Source: JAIVJN01 sp036732565 (GTDB lineage: Bacteria > Acidobacteriota > Vicinamibacteria > Vicinamibacterales > UBA2999). Taken from it: a DNA stretch of 6,313 bases. The notes beneath the pieces were generated by a model. It worked only from the letters and a program-made list of their open reading frames with translations. It had not been told where the DNA came from and searched no databases. Made by a program: the position numbers and the translations under genes. Position 1 is the first letter of the stretch, and the number at the start of each line of letters is the position of its first letter. Shown here piece by piece: positions 1 through 5,441 of the stretch. Location: assembly GCA_036732565.1 (NCBI GenBank), contig DAINCF010000430.1:1-6313 (forward strand), read 5' to 3'.

Positions 1-1
1 C

Positions 2-475
2 GCCGGCCTCGCCGCGGCCATCGTCGCTGGGGCGCAGATCGCCGGCGGCCTCCTGGTGCCGTACGTCGGACGGCTGTTCCGTCGCCGCACCAGCGTGCTG
101 CTGTGGGGCACGCTGCTGAGCACCGGGTCCATCGCGCTCATTGGCATCATCCCGCATTTCTGGACGGTCATCGCGCTGCTCTCGCTGTGGGGCCTGATGT
201 TCTCGGCGGTGACGCCGGTGCGTCAGTCCTATCTCAACGGGCTCATCCCATCGGAACAGCGGGCGACGGTGCTGTCGTTCGACTCGTTGTTGGGATCGAC
301 GGGCGCGGTTGCCATTCAACCGGTGCTCGGCAAGACGGCGGACGTGTGGGGCTACGGGATCTCGTACACCTGCAGCGCGGCCATTCAGGCGCTGGCGATC
401 CCGTTCATCTGGCTCGCGCGCCGCCAGCGAGCGGCGTCCGATGCACTCGAGTCAGAAAGTCCCGCGCGAGAATGA
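2..475 (+). CDS. MFS transporter, C-terminal part (5' end outside window)
   Basis: The reading frame is open from base 2 and ends at a TGA at 473-475, so about 157 C-terminal residues are present. It contains several hydrophobic helices: one at the window edge ending near VPYVGRLF, then SVLLWGTLLSTGSIALIGII, then FWTVIALLSLWGLMFSAVTP, a weaker Gly-rich one around LLGSTGAVAIQPVLG, and a last one around CSAAIQALAIPFIWLA. A basic loop (GRLFRRR) follows the first helix, and an amphipathic stretch RQSYLNGLIPSEQRATVLSF precedes the fourth. This helix-and-loop pattern is typical of the last five or so helices of a 12-helix major facilitator superfamily permease in the inner membrane. The substrate cannot be read from this part. 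The tail after the last helix is short and charged. Its last 71 bases overlap the convergent hydrolase gene. An internal GTG at 56 is not the true start, because the frame continues upstream out of the window. Confidence 0.85.
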   Translation, partial: AGLAAAIVAGAQIAGGLLVPYVGRLFRRRTSVLLWGTLLSTGSIALIGIIPHFWTVIALLSLWGLMFSAVTPVRQSYLNGLIPSEQRATVLSFDSLLGSTGAVAIQPVLGKTADVWGYGISYTCSAAIQALAIPFIWLARRQRAASDALESESPARE

Positions 476-1307
476 CGACTTCGTCCAGATGGGTCTCCAG
501 CGCCCAGTGCCCGCCGTCGAGCAGATGCAATTCGGCGTCGGGTAGATCGCGAATGTACGCTCTCGCCGCGCCCTCGGGCATGTAGCCATCTTGCGGTCCC
601 CAGACGATCAGCGTCGGCGGACGATGCTCGCGGAGGTAGGCCTGATAGCGAGGAAACCACTCGAGGTTCTCACGAAGCCCCTCCATCAGCGCGACCATGA
701 TCTCGCGCCGGTCTGGCGTCATCAGCGACCACGACAGCTTCCAGAGGTCGGGCGGCATGCGGTCGACCAGCCGCGCGTCGATCTCACCAATGAACTCATC
801 GCGGAAGCCTTCCTCGCTCACTGCCTCGACCAGCTTCGCTCGCGCGTCCGGGGTCGGGTTGGCCCAGTAGCTCTTCAGCGTCCCGTATTTCGGTCCCAGC
901 TGATCCTCGTAGACATCGCCGTTCTGAATGATGAGCGCCACCACACGCTCGGGCCGCTTCATTGCCAGGCGCAACCCGATCTGTGAGCCGTAGTCGTGCA
1001 AATAGAGGGCAAAGTGCGTTAGACCCAGGGCATCGACGAACCGATCGAGGAGGTCGGCATAGCCAGTGAAGTCGTAGGTGAACCGTTGCGGATCTGGCGT
1101 ATCGCTGTACCCAAACCCTGGAAGATCCGGTGCGACGAGCCGCCATCGATCCGCCATCGCCGGCATGAAGTGGCGAAACTGGAACGACGAGCATGGGTAT
1201 CCGTGCGGCAGCAGCAACGCCGGCGCCCGTTCGGGACCGGCGTCCCGGTAGAACACGCCAATGCCGTCGAGGTCGACGCGCTGATGACGCACGGTTGAGG
1301 CACGCAT
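405..1307 (-). CDS. alpha/beta hydrolase, Asp-nucleophile type (epoxide hydrolase / haloalkane dehalogenase-like)
   Basis: This 300-residue protein has the order of an alpha/beta-hydrolase fold enzyme. The oxyanion-hole motif HGYP is at 35-38, followed by DLPGFGYSD at 61-69. The nucleophile elbow LHDYGSQIG spans 103-111, with Asp105 in the nucleophile position instead of Ser. A helical cap lies at about 135-228. The acid is Asp240 in WGPQD and the base is His267 in GGHWALETH. An Asp-Asp-His triad is characteristic of epoxide hydrolases and haloalkane dehalogenases, which form an alkyl-enzyme ester on Asp. The residue after the nucleophile is Tyr106, whereas dehalogenases usually carry a halide-binding Trp there (HDWG), so a dehalogenase role is uncertain. 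No signal peptide is evident, so it is probably cytoplasmic. The start is ATG at 1305-1307, with no clear Shine-Dalgarno sequence; a GTG five codons in is an alternative. The 3' end overlaps the convergent transporter gene. Family is sure; substrate is unknown. Confidence 0.9.
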   Translation of the reverse strand: MRASTVRHQRVDLDGIGVFYRDAGPERAPALLLPHGYPCSSFQFRHFMPAMADRWRLVAPDLPGFGYSDTPDPQRFTYDFTGYADLLDRFVDALGLTHFALYLHDYGSQIGLRLAMKRPERVVALIIQNGDVYEDQLGPKYGTLKSYWANPTPDARAKLVEAVSEEGFRDEFIGEIDARLVDRMPPDLWKLSWSLMTPDRREIMVALMEGLRENLEWFPRYQAYLREHRPPTLIVWGPQDGYMPEGAARAYIRDLPDAELHLLDGGHWALETHLDEVVILARDFLTRVHRTPLAGGARAR

Positions 1308-1355
1308 GCGCTGGACGCGTGCAAGATCCGCGCGCGAGGTCGAGCGCCGTTCGCC

Positions 1356-1451
1356 TTAGAAGCCCGCCACGAAGAGTCCGGTCAGGCTCGAGTGTCTTAC
1401 GCTGGCGCTGCCGCCGAGCTCTTCGCACACCAGATTCACGGTTCCGGCCCT
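1356..1451 (-). pseudogene. possible C-terminal remnant of a secreted beta-sandwich-like protein
   Basis: On the minus strand of the intergenic gap, a frame runs from just after a TGA (1452-1454) to a TAA (1356-1358), about 32 codons. It reads GTVNLVCEELGGSASVRHSS followed by LTGLFVAGF and the stop. The pattern of a beta-strand with a Cys, a Ser-Val strand, then LTxLxV close to the C-terminus resembles, from memory, the end of secreted hypothetical proteins that close with 'LTAIxVG'. No plausible N-terminal portion exists upstream in this frame, so if it is real it is a decayed fragment. It could equally be a chance open frame in GC-rich DNA. Support is weak. Confidence 0.2.
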
Positions 1452-1529
1452 TCAAGGTACGAGCCGATCGATGGGGACTCGAACCGGGAAATCTCAGCCC
1501 AACTGTGTCTTGTGTGATGTGGAGTTCGC

Positions 1530-1535
1530 TATAGT
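1530..1535 (+). promoter_or_regulatory. candidate -10 box for the primase-polymerase gene
   Basis: TATAGT lies six bases before the ATG at 1542. It matches the sigma-70 -10 consensus at five of six positions. No good -35 is evident: TTGTGT at 1510-1515 has only a 14-base spacer. If the box is real, transcription would start at or next to the ATG and the message would be leaderless. This agrees with the absence of a Shine-Dalgarno sequence at normal distance; GGAG at 1521-1524 is 17 bases from the ATG and upstream of the expected RNA start. Confidence 0.4.
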
Positions 1536-1541
1536 CACGAC

Positions 1542-2858
1542 ATGGCGAAAGCCGCGGAGCAGGAGCTCCTGACGGTCGCGGGACGTGAGGTCCCGGTGAC
1601 CAATCCCACCAAGGTGCTCTTCCCAGACGCGGGCTATACGAAGCTGGACTTGGCTCGTCACTACATCGCGGTCGCCGAGGGAGCCTTGCGCGGCGCCGGC
1701 GGGCGGCCGAACGTGCTGGTGCGGCATCCCAACGGCGTCGGCGGCGAGTTCTTCTATCAGAAGCGTGCGCCCACGTCGCGACCCGAGTGGATTGAGGTCG
1801 TAGCGCTGTCGTTCCCGTCCGGACGAACGGCAGAGGAGGTCGTGCCACGCGACGCCGCCACGCTGGTGTGGATGGCCAACCTCGCGTGTCTCGAGCTGCA
1901 CCCGCATCCCGTCCGCGCGGACGATCTCGATCATCCGGACGAGATGCGCATCGATTTGGATCCAGTGCCCGGCGTGGAGTGGTCGCAGATCCGTCAGGTC
2001 GCGCACGTCGTGCACGCCACACTCGCCGACTTCGGCCTCATCGGCTGGCCCAAGACATCGGGATCGCGCGGCATGCACGTATGCGTACGCATCGAGCGCC
2101 GCTGGACCTTCGACCAGGTGCGGCGCGCGGCGTTGGCCTTCGCGCGCGAGGTCGAGCGGCGCGCGCCGCAGATTGCGACCAGCAAGTGGTGGAAGGAAGA
2201 GCGGCACGGCGTGTTCCTCGACTACAACCAGAACGCGAAGGACCGCACGGTGTGCAGTGCGTACTCCGTGCGCCCAACGCCCGACGCGCGGGTCTCGGCG
2301 CCGCTGGCCTGGGACGAGATCGACGCCTGCGATCCGCACGATTTCACGCTGAAGACCATGCCCGCGCGCGTGGCGGAGGTCGGCGACCGTCACGCCGAGA
2401 TCGATCGCCACGCCGGGTCGTTGGCCGCGCTGCTCGAGTTGTCGGCGCGTCAGGCGAAGGACGGGCTCGGCGACGCGCCGTGGCCGCCGCACTATCGCAA
2501 GCAGGCCGGTGAAGGGCCGCGCGTGGCGCCGTCACGCCGCCGCGTGCCGAAGCATCCGCTGATCGAGATCGGACGCGCGCGCGAGAAGGCCGACGTGCTG
2601 GCGGGCTTCGAGCGGTGGAAAGCGCGTCACCCCGACGCGGCTGGACACTTGCAGCCGGCAGACGTGCTCGTCGATGCCATGCGCGGCCGCTTTCGGACGT
2701 GGACGCGCGTGCGCGTCAACTTGCAGCACGTGCCGGAGGCATTGCGACCTGAGCAGGAAGCGCTCGATCCCAACGAAGAGATCAACGATTGGGCGGGCGT
2801 CACGAATCCCGGTGACTGGCCGCACCGAAGACCCTCTCGAGCTCGTAAGGGGTCGTGA
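1542..2858 (+). CDS. stand-alone LigD-type primase-polymerase (PolD / Prim-PolC-like)
   Basis: This 438-residue protein is an archaeo-eukaryotic primase-superfamily polymerase of the kind found in bacterial LigD. These enzymes fill short gaps and extend ends with dNTPs or rNTPs before ligation. The N-terminal NPTKVLFPDAGYTKLDL (21-37) and EFFYQKR (69-75) match the family. Motif I is RIDLDP, with metal ligands Asp138 and Asp140. Motif II is SGSRGMHV (173-180), with the nucleotide-binding His179. Motif III starts at Asp227 in FLDYNQNAKDRT, followed by AYSVRPTPDARVSAPLAWDE. The core ends near residue 310. A C-terminal extension of about 110 residues follows, with VLVDAMRGRFRTWTRVRVNL at 375-394, which is not part of the minimal polymerase domain. 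No ligase or phosphoesterase domain is fused. The start is ATG at 1542, close behind a -10-like TATAGT. The 3' end overlaps the convergent ligase by 59 bp, which suggests joint function in break or gap repair. It is related to mycobacterial PolD/Prim-PolC proteins. Confidence 0.93.
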   Translation: MAKAAEQELLTVAGREVPVTNPTKVLFPDAGYTKLDLARHYIAVAEGALRGAGGRPNVLVRHPNGVGGEFFYQKRAPTSRPEWIEVVALSFPSGRTAEEVVPRDAATLVWMANLACLELHPHPVRADDLDHPDEMRIDLDPVPGVEWSQIRQVAHVVHATLADFGLIGWPKTSGSRGMHVCVRIERRWTFDQVRRAALAFAREVERRAPQIATSKWWKEERHGVFLDYNQNAKDRTVCSAYSVRPTPDARVSAPLAWDEIDACDPHDFTLKTMPARVAEVGDRHAEIDRHAGSLAALLELSARQAKDGLGDAPWPPHYRKQAGEGPRVAPSRRRVPKHPLIEIGRAREKADVLAGFERWKARHPDAAGHLQPADVLVDAMRGRFRTWTRVRVNLQHVPEALRPEQEALDPNEEINDWAGVTNPGDWPHRRPSRARKGS

Positions 2859-3906
2859 CCTCCAGCTGATCGTACTTGCAGTCGCTCGTCGGCTTGTCTG
2901 GGCGCCAGCGCTGGAAGACCGCCGCATGCCGAAACCGATCGCCCTGCATGTGGTCGTACTTCACCTCGCACACGCGTTCGACCCGCAGCGGCTCCCACGA
3001 CAGATCCTTGCCCGCGCTCCACCGACTCTGCCCACCCGGCATACGCGTCGTCTCGCCGGTCCACGCCTCGGCCCACTCGCGCCACGGATGTCCCTCGAGC
3101 GCGCGCTCGCGCAGCGGCGCGAGCTCCACGGCCAGCTCCTTCCGTCGCGCCATCGTGAACGACGAGGTCACACCCACGTGCTGCAGCCGCCCCCTCGCGT
3201 CGTACAACCCAAGCAGCAGCGACCCGATGCGCTCCCCTTTTCCATCCTTGTGCCAGCGGAACCCGGCGACGACACAGTCCGCGGTGCGGACGTGCTTGAT
3301 CTTGATCATCGCGCGCTTGCCCGGCTCGTAGACCCCCTCGACCGGCTTGGCGATGACGCCATCCAGGCCCGCGCCTTCGAAACGTGACAGCCACTCCGAG
3401 GCCAAGCCGGCATCGCGCGTCGCCGGCGTGAGATGGACGGGTCGTTCAACGCCGGCCAGCAAGCGTTCGAGACGTGCGCGGCGCTCACCGAAGGGGATGT
3501 CGCGGAGATCCTGGCCATCGACCGCCAAGACGTCGAACGCGACAAACGATGCTGGTGTCTCCTTCGCCAGCTTCGCCACGCGCGACGCCGCAGGATGCAA
3601 GCGCAGCTGCAGCGTGTCGAAATCCAGCCCGTGCGGCGTGGCGATGACGATCTCGCCATCGATCACACACCCATCGGGCAGCCGCGTCAGCAGCGTCTCG
3701 TGCAGCTCTGGAAAGTAGCGATCGAGCGGGCGCAGATCGCGGCTCTGAGTGTACGCGTCGCCGCCGCCACGGAACACGATGGCGCGGAAGCCATCCCACT
3801 TCGGCTCGTAGAGAAACCCGTCGCCCACCGGAAGCGCGGTCGCCAGCGTCGCGAGCATGGGCTCGATCGGAGGCTCAATCGGATACTGAGATGGAGGCAT
3901 GGGCAT
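2800..3906 (-). CDS. ligC: ATP-dependent DNA ligase, LigC / LigD-ligase-domain type
   Basis: This is a two-domain ATP-dependent DNA ligase of about 368 residues that seals nicks through an enzyme-AMP intermediate. Numbering from ATG 3906, motif I is YEPKWDGFR with the adenylated lysine at Lys36. Motif III includes IDGEIV (82-87), and motif IIIa includes VAFDVLAVDG (122-131). Motif IV is LDGVIAKP (181-188) and motif V is MIKIKHVRTADCVVAG, with Lys202 and Lys204. An OB-fold domain follows (GSLLLGLYD, LQHVGVTSSF, EVKYDHMQGDRFRH) and ends with motif VI around RFRHAAVFQRWRPDKP. The size, the wording of motif V and the lack of fused domains fit the LigC group rather than full-length LigD. The start is ambiguous: TTG 3915, GTG 3909, ATG 3906 and ATG 3900 are all in frame before the conserved PIEPMLA. 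I chose ATG 3906. The gene converges on the primase-polymerase, overlapping by 59 bp; mycobacteria also keep these two genes side by side. The symbol is by homology only. Confidence 0.93.
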   Translation of the reverse strand: MPMPPSQYPIEPPIEPMLATLATALPVGDGFLYEPKWDGFRAIVFRGGGDAYTQSRDLRPLDRYFPELHETLLTRLPDGCVIDGEIVIATPHGLDFDTLQLRLHPAASRVAKLAKETPASFVAFDVLAVDGQDLRDIPFGERRARLERLLAGVERPVHLTPATRDAGLASEWLSRFEGAGLDGVIAKPVEGVYEPGKRAMIKIKHVRTADCVVAGFRWHKDGKGERIGSLLLGLYDARGRLQHVGVTSSFTMARRKELAVELAPLRERALEGHPWREWAEAWTGETTRMPGGQSRWSAGKDLSWEPLRVERVCEVKYDHMQGDRFRHAAVFQRWRPDKPTSDCKYDQLEVTTPYELERVFGAASHRDS

Positions 3907-3916
3907 CACAGCCAAT

Positions 3917-3943
3917 CAAAATACAAAAATACAAAATACAAAA
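3917..3943. repeat. AT-rich tract of AAAATAC-like units, probable ligase promoter region
   Basis: Three imperfect units (AAAATAC, AAAAATAC, AAAATAC) run directly upstream of the ligase start and form by far the most AT-rich stretch in a GC-rich window. Read on the minus strand they give three TATTTT boxes (3938-3933, 3931-3926 and 3923-3918), each of the TANNNT -10 form. A -35-like TTGCCT at 3948-3943 is 19 bases before the last box. The tract probably carries the ligase promoter, or serves as a DNA-melting or bending element. Which box is used cannot be told from the sequence. Confidence 0.45.
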
Positions 3944-4054
3944 GGCAACACAGATGGCACAGATGGCTCAGATAAATTCGCGCCCGGATTCGAGCCTCTC
4001 GAGAACGTCACCGGCGGCTCGCATCTGTGGCATCTGTGCCATCTGTGTTGCCTT
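3942..4054. repeat. large imperfect palindrome made of 9-bp CATCTGTGN units
   Basis: The left arm (3942-3973) and right arm (4023-4054) are inverted copies matching at 30 of 32 positions; the mismatches are 3966/4030 and 3968/4028. A 49-base centre separates them. Each arm is itself a tandem of 9-bp units: CACAGATGG, CACAGATGG, CTCAGAT on the left, and CATCTGTGG, CATCTGTGC, CATCTGTGT on the right. The outer end of each arm is AAGGCAA / TTGCCTT. The DNA is non-coding: reading through it gives only low-complexity peptide, and both neighbours start outside it, facing away. It could form a long hairpin in single-stranded DNA or RNA. It may be a dispersed intergenic repeat of the REP/miniature-element kind, or a binding array for a regulator of the two divergent genes. 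It is not a typical terminator, because it sits between divergent promoters. Confidence 0.85.
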
Positions 4055-4104
4055 GGGAACGCATGGCTCGAATCTCTCCTTCAAAGGCTATCCGATTGCT
4101 GGTC

Positions 4105-4110
4105 TAGAAT
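4105..4110 (+). promoter_or_regulatory. candidate -10 box for the PLP-enzyme gene
   Basis: TAGAAT lies seven bases before the GTG at 4118 and matches the -10 consensus at five of six positions. There is no recognisable -35 at normal spacing and no Shine-Dalgarno sequence in the few bases before the GTG. As with the box at 1530-1535, this geometry suggests a leaderless or nearly leaderless message. The support is the short match and its position only. Confidence 0.35.
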
Positions 4111-4117
4111 CGCTCGC

Positions 4118-5413
4118 GTGACGGATCGAGTGGGACGTCGGGCGTTTCTGCGGCGCGTGGCGGGACCGGGTGTGGCCGCGAGCGTGGCGCCGCGACTGGC
4201 GCTTGGTTCAACGGCGCCACCTCATGGTCGGTTCGAGCCCGCACAAGACGCCTCCGCTGCCGCCGTGTTCGCCGAAGCTCGTCAGCATTTCCTGATCCCA
4301 TCCGGTGTGGCGTATTGCAATACCGGCACGCTGGGCGCCTCGCCGCGAGAGGTGGTCGACGCGGTCGCGAAGGGCACCGAGCAGTTGGAGCGCGACCTCG
4401 CGGCGTGGCCCTATGAAGTGGCGGACGGCGAGCCGCTCACCGGCTATCAACAGCTGACGAGCGTTCGCGGCCAGGTCGGCTCGCTGATCAACGCGACCGC
4501 TCACGAGATTGCGCTCACCCAGAACGCCACGATGGGCATGAGCTTCCTCGCCCACGGGTTGGACTGGTCCGCGGGTGACGAAGTGTTGTCCACCGATCAG
4601 GAGCACACGGGCGGGATCTCGGGTTTCCGGCTCATGGCCAAGCGCCGCGGCATGGTCGTCAAGGAGCTGCCCATCCAGCAGGCGGTCGACAAAGGGCCCG
4701 AGGCCATCGTCAAGCTGTTCGCCGACGCCGCGAGCCCGCGCACGAAGGCCATCATGGTGAGCCACATCACCTCCGGGCTTGGCATCGTGCTCCCCGTAAA
4801 GGCGCTTGCGGCCCTTGCTCGTGAACGTGGTGTGCTCTCGCTCATCGACGGCGCGCAGGCGGTCGGCCAGATCCCGGTTGACGTCAAGGCGCTCGGCGTC
4901 GACGCCTATGCCGGGAGCCCGCACAAGTGGCTGATGGCGCCGAAGGGCACTGGCTTCCTGTATCTGCGCCGCGACGTGCAGGAGCGCTTCTGGACGACGC
5001 TCGCGAGCTCGGCATGGAACGACCACGAGAAGGGCGCGTTCCGGTTTGGGCAATACGGGACCGGCAGCCTCCCTGTGATCGACGGACTGGTGGCGGCCAT
5101 GCAGTTCGTCACGCGCATCGGCGTCGATCGCATCGCGCGATGGGATGCCATGCTGACCTCGCGCCTGCGTGACGGTCTTGGGCGCATTCCCGCTGTCCGG
5201 CTGACATCGCCGGCACATCCGCAGCTGACGGCGGCCATCACGACGTTCCGCATCGAAGGCGTGACCGCCAAGGCGCTTCAGGACGCCCTCTGGGCGCGCA
5301 AGGTGCGGGTCCGCGCGCAGAACGATCAGAACGGCGTGCGCCTGTCCGCGCATCTCTACGTGAGCCCCGCCGATATCGACACCGTGCTCGACGTGGCGTC
5401 CACATTGAAATAA
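4118..5413 (+). CDS. class V aminotransferase-fold PLP enzyme with a Tat-like signal
   Basis: This 431-residue fold-type I PLP enzyme belongs to the class V group (cysteine desulfurase / isopenicillin N epimerase / kynureninase-like). The N-terminal substrate region has AYCNTGTLGASP at 65-76. The cofactor region has TQNATMGM (134-141), SLIDGAQAVG (241-250, with Asp244 contacting the pyridine nitrogen and Gln247 nearby) and GSPHKWLMAPKGTGFLYLRR (266-285), where Lys270 is the Schiff-base lysine. The small C-terminal domain ends with VRLSAHLYVSPADIDTVL. There is no Cys loop diagnostic of a desulfurase, so the reaction is unknown. I chose GTG 4118 because it places a twin-arginine motif, GRRAFLRR (6-13), at the N-terminus. 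A moderately hydrophobic Ala/Gly/Val stretch follows to about residue 30, as in Tat signals, implying export of a folded, cofactor-loaded enzyme. The frame stays open upstream to 3899, but that part translates the intergenic palindrome and is not protein-like. The exonuclease follows after 28 bases, possibly as an operon. Confidence 0.9.
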   Translation: MTDRVGRRAFLRRVAGPGVAASVAPRLALGSTAPPHGRFEPAQDASAAAVFAEARQHFLIPSGVAYCNTGTLGASPREVVDAVAKGTEQLERDLAAWPYEVADGEPLTGYQQLTSVRGQVGSLINATAHEIALTQNATMGMSFLAHGLDWSAGDEVLSTDQEHTGGISGFRLMAKRRGMVVKELPIQQAVDKGPEAIVKLFADAASPRTKAIMVSHITSGLGIVLPVKALAALARERGVLSLIDGAQAVGQIPVDVKALGVDAYAGSPHKWLMAPKGTGFLYLRRDVQERFWTTLASSAWNDHEKGAFRFGQYGTGSLPVIDGLVAAMQFVTRIGVDRIARWDAMLTSRLRDGLGRIPAVRLTSPAHPQLTAAITTFRIEGVTAKALQDALWARKVRVRAQNDQNGVRLSAHLYVSPADIDTVLDVASTLK

Positions 5414-5431
5414 CCTGCGTCGCCACCTGCT

Positions 5432-5435
5432 GGAG
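5432..5435 (+). promoter_or_regulatory. Shine-Dalgarno that supports the CTG start
   Basis: GGAG sits six bases before the CTG at 5442, which is normal ribosome-binding spacing. It matters because the exonuclease frame has no ATG, GTG or TTG between the in-frame stop at 5406-5408 and the conserved VHLIDGTYELFR motif. Confidence 0.55.
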
Positions 5436-5441
5436 CCGACC

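Larger units (their letters stand above)
1308..1541. other. divergent intergenic region between hydrolase and primase-polymerase
   Basis: This gap separates two genes transcribed away from each other and should hold both promoters. Only the TATAGT box near 1530 is convincing. No clear promoter or ribosome-binding site for the hydrolase was found on the minus strand. The middle of the gap holds the possible gene remnant at 1356-1451 and a short T-loop-like string at 1475-1485 that does not fold into a tRNA. Nothing else was recognised. Confidence 0.6.

Noticed and set aside
1475..1485. T-loop-like string (GGTTCGAGTCC on the minus strand) suggesting a tRNA or attachment site
   Set aside because: The flanking bases do not form a five-pair T-stem, and no acceptor, D or anticodon arm can be drawn around it.
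796..2022. Long minus-strand open frame spanning the hydrolase, the gap and the primase-polymerase
   Set aside because: It is Arg/Ala/Pro-rich, without motifs, and runs over two well-supported genes and an intergenic gap. It is a GC-rich shadow frame.
1494..2492. Minus-strand open frame opposite the primase-polymerase
   Set aside because: It is antisense to conserved polymerase motifs and its translation has no recognisable domain.
3942..4054. The palindrome as a transcription terminator or CRISPR repeat
   Set aside because: It lies between divergent starts, has no T-run after a compact stem, and its 9-bp units are contiguous without spacers.
3899..4117. Upstream extension of the PLP enzyme to an ATG at 3899
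   Set aside because: This segment translates the AT-rich tract and palindrome into low-complexity peptide and overlaps the ligase start. The Tat-like motif begins just after GTG 4118.
4208..5353. 381-codon minus-strand open frame
   Set aside because: It is antisense to the PLP enzyme, with Arg/His-rich low-information translation. The plus-strand frame has every family motif.
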